This document shows, one piece after another, positions 62,438-64,000 of a stretch of DNA of 64,000 nt. Below the pieces are notes generated by a model. That model did not search any database. It was given only the letters and a program-made list of their open reading frames with translations, and was not told the DNA's origin. Source of the DNA: Argentina anserina. Taxonomy: Eukaryota > Streptophyta > Magnoliopsida > Rosales > Rosaceae. Made by a program: the position numbers and the translations under genes. The DNA lies in contig NC_065876.1 in assembly GCF_933775445.1 (NCBI RefSeq), forward strand, positions 12,152,001-12,216,000, in the 5' to 3' direction. Within the stretch, counting starts at the first letter, position 1. The number at the start of each line of letters is the position of its first letter.

Positions 62438-63750
62438 TTAATCGCCAACCACATTTAGTCCGGGGATCTAAATTATGCGTATAAGATGTTTGAGAAAAAT
62501 CTAAAAACGAACTGTTCCACAACTAATAAATTAAAATTTTATTTTAGCCTGCCAACTGTTTAATAAAATTCCTCAACCAGATACTCGTTCTTATAATAGT
62601 ATGTTAGCTTGTTAGCTTGTTATTCACGTAATCTTGGTGTTGGCCTTGCTATGGCGTTCTTTGATTCAATGTCGTTTAAGAACACTGCGTCTTGGAATAC
62701 CATGATATCGGGTTTTTGCTCAGAATGGGGATTTGACAAGATTGGATCACATTTGTTTCTGTGTTAATTAATGGCTTGCAATCATGCAAAACTTGAATAA
62801 CTTAGGGTTCAATAATTTGATTGCATGACACCGGAGTATCAAGGTTTAGGGTTCAAGGTGGAAGCTAAGCCAAATCACTATAAGTGCATGTTTGTTTCAC
62901 CGTGTTAGCCTTCACTACCTTAAATAAGGAGTACAAATGACTTAGTCGTATGTTTGGGGAAGATAGGCACAAGCTTAAATGACCTTAGGTAAGGCAGTGT
63001 CTCCATTTTGAGCTCGTTAGATAGTGTTAGCATGGGTGCTACTTTTCCTCTCCCTTAGATAACGCAGACTTCATGAATGTGGACAATGAAACAGAGGAAG
63101 TGGAGAGCCTAGGAGATGAGGGCGGCAGTGGCCATGAGACCAGGGTAAAGAGAGTGCACCACCGATGATGTGTGTGAGAGGGTACCAGCACTCGAAATCG
63201 ATCCAATTTCAGAATTCGTAGAAGCATTTCTCCATCAATCAGCTCTTGTTGCATCGTTTTCAGGTTTCGAATACTGCATTAAATTTGATTGGGATCCTGA
63301 TTTTTTACATCTAGGTTCAAGCAAACTTTTATGAATTGATGAAATTAGCTGAATTTTGGTTTTGGGTATTGCAAAATTTAGTTGAATTGATGAAGATGGG
63401 TGATTAGAGAAAGGGGATGAATGAATTAGGTTCAATTGGTCAAAAAATATAAGAATGATTCGAATTGGGATTGAGAAAAACAGATTGGGTTACTAGAAAA
63501 ACCTCATATGGTCCTTGTCGGAGTTGTCAGGGTTTAGGTTCCTCGCCGGAGCTCAAGGGTTCCTTGGCGGTGTGGTCTACTACTATCCTACCTTATACAA
63601 TCCTCTCCATCAAACATGACTCAAAATAGTGCTAGCTAAGCCTACCCACTGGAGAGTAGCACAAGTATTAATTTTTGAGTGACTCACATCAATCCTGCCT
63701 ACCAAACGTGCACTAAGTGTATGGTGGACCTTCTCGGTTGTGTTGGTAGG
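62438..63750. other. Intergenic region without a recognised gene
   Basis: AT-rich DNA. Short minus-strand frames (63039-63254 and 63235-63435) show no family resemblance. Confidence 0.35.
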
Positions 63751-64000
63751 TGTCACACGGGCACAATCAATACCAATTTTTTTCCCTATGTGATGGCGCT
63801 AAGCAGCCTACACTACCTAGCCAGCCTACCCACTTCTCTCACTCAATTGTCTTTTGCACAACGGAAACTATCTAATAAGCGACAATTAGTATACAAGCCA
63901 CACACACACACAACACAAATGTTTACGGAAGTCCACTCCCAATTCATTTACAACAAGTACAAAGAATGCTTTCAACCTGGTCTACCCAAACCTAATCTGC
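63751..64000. mobile_element. Partial LTR related to the chromovirus LTR
   Basis: It starts TGTCACACGG and then shares blocks with the chromovirus LTR start (CCCTATG.GATGGCG, CTACCTA.CCAGCCT, CACACACAC...TGTTTACG) in the same order, with clear divergence. It runs off the window end. Confidence 0.65.

Overview
This window is nuclear DNA from a flowering plant, most likely a eudicot. The evidence is split genes with plant-type introns, three recognisable plant gene families, a plant-style C/D snoRNA cluster, and a heavy load of plant transposable elements (Athila-, Tat- and chromodomain-type Ty3/Gypsy elements, a TRIM, hAT and Mutator MITEs, and LINE and SINE remnants). The species cannot be named from the sequence alone.

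Layout. 1-2276: the 3' end of a Tat-like LTR retrotransposon, with a minisatellite and its 3' LTR. 2343-3326: a probable DNA transposon. 3996-6717 (+): a complete four-exon class III peroxidase (PER20 type), whose second intron is enlarged by a Mutator-type MITE. 8236-8880: a hAT element. 9049-9372: a broken exon of a 2-oxoglutarate dioxygenase, upstream of the complete SRG1-like gene at 10211-11660 (+). 12164-24359: a decayed Athila-like retrotransposon on the minus strand that carries two hAT insertions. 25288-25548: a SANT/Myb-like pseudogene fragment. 26409-28098 (-): a cluster of C/D-box snoRNAs with a telo-box/Site II/TATA promoter. About 28.1-32.2 kb: a gag-pol-less Gypsy remnant. 32741-36164 (-): a complete eight-exon, probably plastid-targeted ribose-phosphate pyrophosphokinase (PRPP synthetase). 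37.5-39.3 kb: an array of ~500-bp repeats resembling the array inside the 13.3-15.6 kb hAT element. 41.3-43.4 kb: a Tat-like gag remnant with a hAT and a 5'-truncated LINE. 44-50.4 kb: a solo LTR, three hAT elements (two nested), a retroposon with a 16-bp target duplication, and a SINE fragment. 52545-53109: a TRIM. 53481-62264: a young chromodomain Gypsy element with one uninterrupted 1512-codon polyprotein. 63751-64000: the start of a related LTR.

The host genes are functionally unrelated: apoplastic peroxidase, small-molecule oxidation, PRPP supply and rRNA 2'-O-methylation guides. I see no operon-like logic. Most of the remaining DNA can be explained as nested transposon insertions with matching target-site duplications. 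Those duplications, read directly from the sequence, support most of the element boundaries given here.

The points most worth a second look are the snoRNA cluster, the two related ~500-bp arrays (one captured inside a hAT element), the catalytic Asp-to-Asn change in the RNase H of an otherwise intact chromovirus, the GC-AG introns in two unrelated genes, and several insertion histories that resolve to the exact base.
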